NCBI GenBank assembly: GCA_002344565.1
Contig: DDTZ01000007.1
Coordinates: 1-16,348, forward strand
Direction: 5' to 3'
Length of the DNA: 16,348 nucleotides
Source of the DNA: Bdellovibrionaceae bacterium UBA2351
Lineage (GTDB): Bacteria; Bdellovibrionota; Bdellovibrionia; Bdellovibrionales; Bdellovibrionaceae
Part shown: one piece after another, positions 14,280 through 16,348 of the stretch
How positions within the stretch are numbered: position 1 is the first letter of the stretch
Layout of the letters: each line of letters begins with the position of its first letter
Position numbers and translations under genes: made by a program
The notes under the pieces: model-generated
Databases searched by the model: none
Told to the model about the DNA's origin: nothing
The model's input: only the letters and a program-made list of their open reading frames with translations

Positions 14280-14891
14280 ATGTCAGTACATTCTCTTTGG
14301 CCTACGAATATCCAAATCGAAGATAATTTTTTACCAGATTCAGAATTTCTCAAGATTAAAGAATTTATGTTTGCCGAATTCAAAAGACAAAGAAAATTCC
14401 CCTTAATTAATTTTGATCAAGATCGTTTGCCTCCAGAAGTGGATACATTTAAGCGATACCTATTTTCAGTTTTTGAGCTTTACTGTCAATATGGGAACGA
14501 AAATAGTAGTCAATTTAGTTTGGGTAATTTTCAGGTACATCAAGTTACGAAATACAACGAAGCTATTTCTCACGAACATATTATGCATACCCATCATGAC
14601 CAAGCTGAAGGTGGCTATTTTGCCATTACCTACTACTTAAATGTCGCTGACCCATCAGAAGTCGAATACTTAGGTGGGGAACTAGCAATCTATAAAAACG
14701 CGACATCGGCCGATTATCCCGATGGTATTGTGTACGTTAAACCCAAAGAGAATCGTCTTGTAATTTTTCCTGCATTTTTGAACCACGTGGTGCGCCCATA
14801 TTTTAGTGATAATCCGCGAATGACAATTGCAATTTTAATGAACAAATCCGGAAGTTATAATCAAAATAAACGAATTAGAATTTTAGATTGA
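14280..14891 (+). CDS. 2-oxoglutarate/Fe(II)-dependent oxygenase (prolyl-hydroxylase-like)
   Basis: 203 residues. The double-stranded beta-helix metal motif is visible: HTHHDQ (His105-x-Asp107 as first ligands), GGYFAITYYLN strand, LGGELAIYKN (the family's G-G-x-L), FPAFLNHVVRP with the distal His169, and Arg180 about ten residues later to bind the 2-oxoglutarate carboxylate. Such enzymes hydroxylate protein or small-molecule carbon atoms using O2, Fe(II) and 2-oxoglutarate in the cytoplasm. The ATG follows the stop of the third prepilin-S74 chimera with no gap, so translation is almost surely coupled. This makes one of the operon's own exported proteins a plausible substrate (for example Pro or Asn hydroxylation before export). 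The substrate is inferred, not shown. Confidence 0.87.
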   Translation: MSVHSLWPTNIQIEDNFLPDSEFLKIKEFMFAEFKRQRKFPLINFDQDRLPPEVDTFKRYLFSVFELYCQYGNENSSQFSLGNFQVHQVTKYNEAISHEHIMHTHHDQAEGGYFAITYYLNVADPSEVEYLGGELAIYKNATSADYPDGIVYVKPKENRLVIFPAFLNHVVRPYFSDNPRMTIAILMNKSGSYNQNKRIRILD

Positions 14892-14897
14892 AATCTA

Positions 14898-15758
14898 TTA
14901 TTTGATCATCTTCTCAGTTGGAAAATGCCAAAAATCGACCTCGTTGGTATGAAGGTGTTTTTTTAAAATCATTTTGTCATATTCACCTGGGAAAAGCTTA
15001 TCGAAACCAGCTAGGTCTATTTTTGAATATCCAGATTTTTTTAAAACATGATGACTATAAGGTTCGTACGAAATTCCCGAGTTTTGGGTCGCCCGTTTTG
15101 TAATTTTATCGTAAGTGGAGGCATCGGGGACAATAATAGGTTTTCGAGATTTGGCCTTAAAAAATTGGGGTAAGCTGCGTGCCATAATACGATAAAACCA
15201 TATGATCGAGTTTCGATCGAGCAGGCCTTTAATTGATCCTTTTAACTGAAAATGATGAACAAAAATAAACGTTTCAAACTCGTCATATCCGATCCATCCA
15301 ATTTCCAAGTCTTCTATAAAAAAAGATTTGGGCAAAAAAGGCTCGTCTTTTTCTTGATAGAATCTTTGAATATTTTTTGGATTAGTTAATGCGTCGAAAC
15401 GGTCACTTAGTTGTGGATTGTATACGAAGAGAATCATATTCCAGGGGCGCACATTTAAAGTGCTGACTCCATAATAAAAGTCCAATGGTGTCACATAGCT
15501 TGTTGGAATTGAGAAATCATAGCGATGAAGCTCAAACGATGCATTTCGTGTAAACCATTCACAAATTTTTGGCGCCTTTTTGCTGTTTTGAATTTTAAGA
15601 TCTGCAATAGATATCTGCTGATTAAAAAAAAGATTTTTGGATTCAACCTGAAAGTTAGAATATTGACTAAGAAGAAGATCATTTTTATTTAAAGAATATC
15701 GCTCTTTGAATATATATTTTTGAGATAGAAAATCCTCAAATGAGACTTTGGAAAACAT
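14898..15758 (-). CDS. Protein of unknown function, 286 residues
   Basis: I do not recognise this protein. It has no signal peptide or transmembrane segment. It is rich in aromatic residues (Phe, Tyr, Trp) and basic near its C-terminus. There are patches of possible strands (NMILFVYN, IGWIGYDEFETFIFVHHF) and a His-rich end (KKHLHTNEVDFWHF). It overlaps the upstream minus-strand gene by 23 nt, so the two form one transcription unit and may act together. Its stop lies 6 nt from the stop of the oxygenase gene on the other strand. AT-rich codon use resembles that of the 8978-10120 gene. The start ATG 15758 has only a distant GGAAGGA upstream. Confidence 0.68.
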   Translation of the reverse strand: MFSKVSFEDFLSQKYIFKERYSLNKNDLLLSQYSNFQVESKNLFFNQQISIADLKIQNSKKAPKICEWFTRNASFELHRYDFSIPTSYVTPLDFYYGVSTLNVRPWNMILFVYNPQLSDRFDALTNPKNIQRFYQEKDEPFLPKSFFIEDLEIGWIGYDEFETFIFVHHFQLKGSIKGLLDRNSIIWFYRIMARSLPQFFKAKSRKPIIVPDASTYDKITKRATQNSGISYEPYSHHVLKKSGYSKIDLAGFDKLFPGEYDKMILKKHLHTNEVDFWHFPTEKMIK

Positions 15759-16290
15759 AATCGTATTCGTCCTTCCATAGTGACGTGAAGGAAGTCTCTT
15801 CCTGCGATTTAGGAATATTTTGATAACTGACTATTTTTGAGTTACTTTTTGGCGCTAAACTTAAAAAGTCGTTAGGCAAATAGCCAATCTCTGATTTCGA
15901 TAAGAAATTCAAACGTTCGAGGTCCTCACTAGAGGTTGAGTTTACAAATTCATAGGAAAGCTTCTGTCGGCACTTTTCTGAATTAAATAATATTATAGGG
16001 TGGGTCATTCCCATGAGTACGCTCGGGTGAAAAACCTGAAGAGTATAGTCTTCATTAAAACAAGCGAATAACTCTTTAATATCTATCAAGAAAAGCAATT
16101 GGGACGACAAATAAAGCACCGGTCCTTTAAAATCCCACAAATAGGGACAAGAAAATTTGTCTTTCTCTGAGTCGCTTCTATCCAAAGCTTTATGAAAATA
16201 AAGAGGGGTGCTTGCACGTCGTCGAATACTGCTTTCTAAAATCAAAGCGCTGAGTTTATTTTCCCGTAGAGTTCCAATCATTATTATCAT
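15736..16290 (-). CDS. Degenerate GT-A glycosyltransferase-like protein, DxD motif lost
   Basis: 184 residues. The order of motifs follows the GT8-like/GT-A family: an N-terminal IGTLRENKLSALILESSIRR (family x-G-x-x-x-x-x-x-x-x-V-L-x-x-S-I-R-R), FKGPVLYLSSQLLFLIDIKELF in the place of the conserved G-x-A-x-Y-L-D-x-D-x-x-x-x-x-D-I-x-E-L-F (split here by positions 55-75), PIILFNSEKC, a vn-x-x-x-L-x-x-L segment, IGYLPNDF, and an ending SLWKDEYDYVF. The two aspartates of D-x-D are Ser62 and Gln64, and the H-x-T-G-G-P-W stretch near the end is missing, so metal-dependent transferase activity is unlikely as written. Assignment is from motif order only. Start could be ATG 16290 or ATG 16281 (MIGTL); neither has a clear ribosome site. 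Confidence 0.65.
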   Translation of the reverse strand: MIIMIGTLRENKLSALILESSIRRRASTPLYFHKALDRSDSEKDKFSCPYLWDFKGPVLYLSSQLLFLIDIKELFACFNEDYTLQVFHPSVLMGMTHPIILFNSEKCRQKLSYEFVNSTSSEDLERLNFLSKSEIGYLPNDFLSLAPKSNSKIVSYQNIPKSQEETSFTSLWKDEYDYVFQSLI

Positions 16291-16299
16291 TCAATTCAA

Positions 16300-16328
16300 A
16301 TAGTAGTGCCGTTGTGGCAAAAATTCAA
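16300..16328 (-). promoter_or_regulatory. Candidate promoter for the minus-strand pair 16290-14898
   Basis: On the minus strand TTGAAT (16328-16323) and TACTAT (16305-16300) are separated by exactly 17 nt. Each matches four of six consensus bases. The -10 ends 9 nt before ATG 16290, which would give a very short or leaderless message, in line with the lack of a Shine-Dalgarno there. Confidence 0.3.
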
Positions 16329-16348
16329 AAACTATACGGTGCATTAGG

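Noticed and set aside
14884..14897. TAGATT-GA-AATCTA inverted repeat at the end of the oxygenase gene as a terminator
   Set aside because: The loop is only two bases, the stem is AT-only apart from two pairs, and no T-run follows.

Overview
The window looks like a chromosomal segment of a Gram-negative (diderm) bacterium with moderately AT-rich DNA. A BamE-like outer-membrane lipoprotein, type IV prepilin leaders and a Tat signal all point to two membranes. The mix of SecA, many exported proteins of unknown family and phage-fibre-like adhesin domains recalls Bdellovibrionota (predatory Bdellovibrio-like bacteria). That placement is inference; there is no rRNA or tRNA here to settle it. The DNA is densely coded. 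The largest non-coding stretch is 162 nt (3216-3377), and no gap reaches 300 nt.

Left part (1-3377): a large secreted protein with a possible papain/NlpC-like core (68-1915) converges on a minus-strand pair. That pair is an EamA-type transporter (1919-2815) and, upstream of it, a GcvH-like protein whose lipoyl-lysine position holds Asp and which ends in a long acidic tail (2820-3215). The 162-nt divergent gap beyond it carries candidate promoters, a small palindrome and a stem-loop.

Middle (3378-8878): a plus-strand run encodes a degenerate gamma-glutamylcyclotransferase-like protein, a TrmL-type tRNA 2'-O-methyltransferase, SecA, a zinc-ribbon protein and an exported coiled-coil protein. 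Spacings are short or overlapping, so they are probably co-transcribed. The run meets, stop codon to stop codon, a BamE/SmpA-like lipoprotein gene on the minus strand.

Right part (8978-16348), the most unusual region: a 51-nt divergent promoter region separates a minus pair (a Tat-exported small protein with a phage-fibre-like domain, then a membrane-anchored unknown) from a five-gene plus operon. Three of the five operon genes (10561-11658, 11651-12679, 13269-14279) encode paralogous chimeras. Each has a type IV prepilin N-terminus, a globular domain with two conserved cysteines, a short beta linker and a C-terminal Peptidase_S74 intramolecular chaperone domain, the self-cleaving trimerisation module known from phage tail spikes. 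Between them lies a six-cysteine protein. The last gene, directly abutting, is a 2-oxoglutarate/Fe(II) oxygenase. Two overlapping minus-strand genes follow: one unknown, and one resembling a GT-A glycosyltransferase with its DxD motif lost. I read the locus as a candidate system for building a pilus-tip or pseudopilus adhesin from phage-fibre parts, with possible post-translational modification. The architecture is seen in the sequence; the function is inferred.
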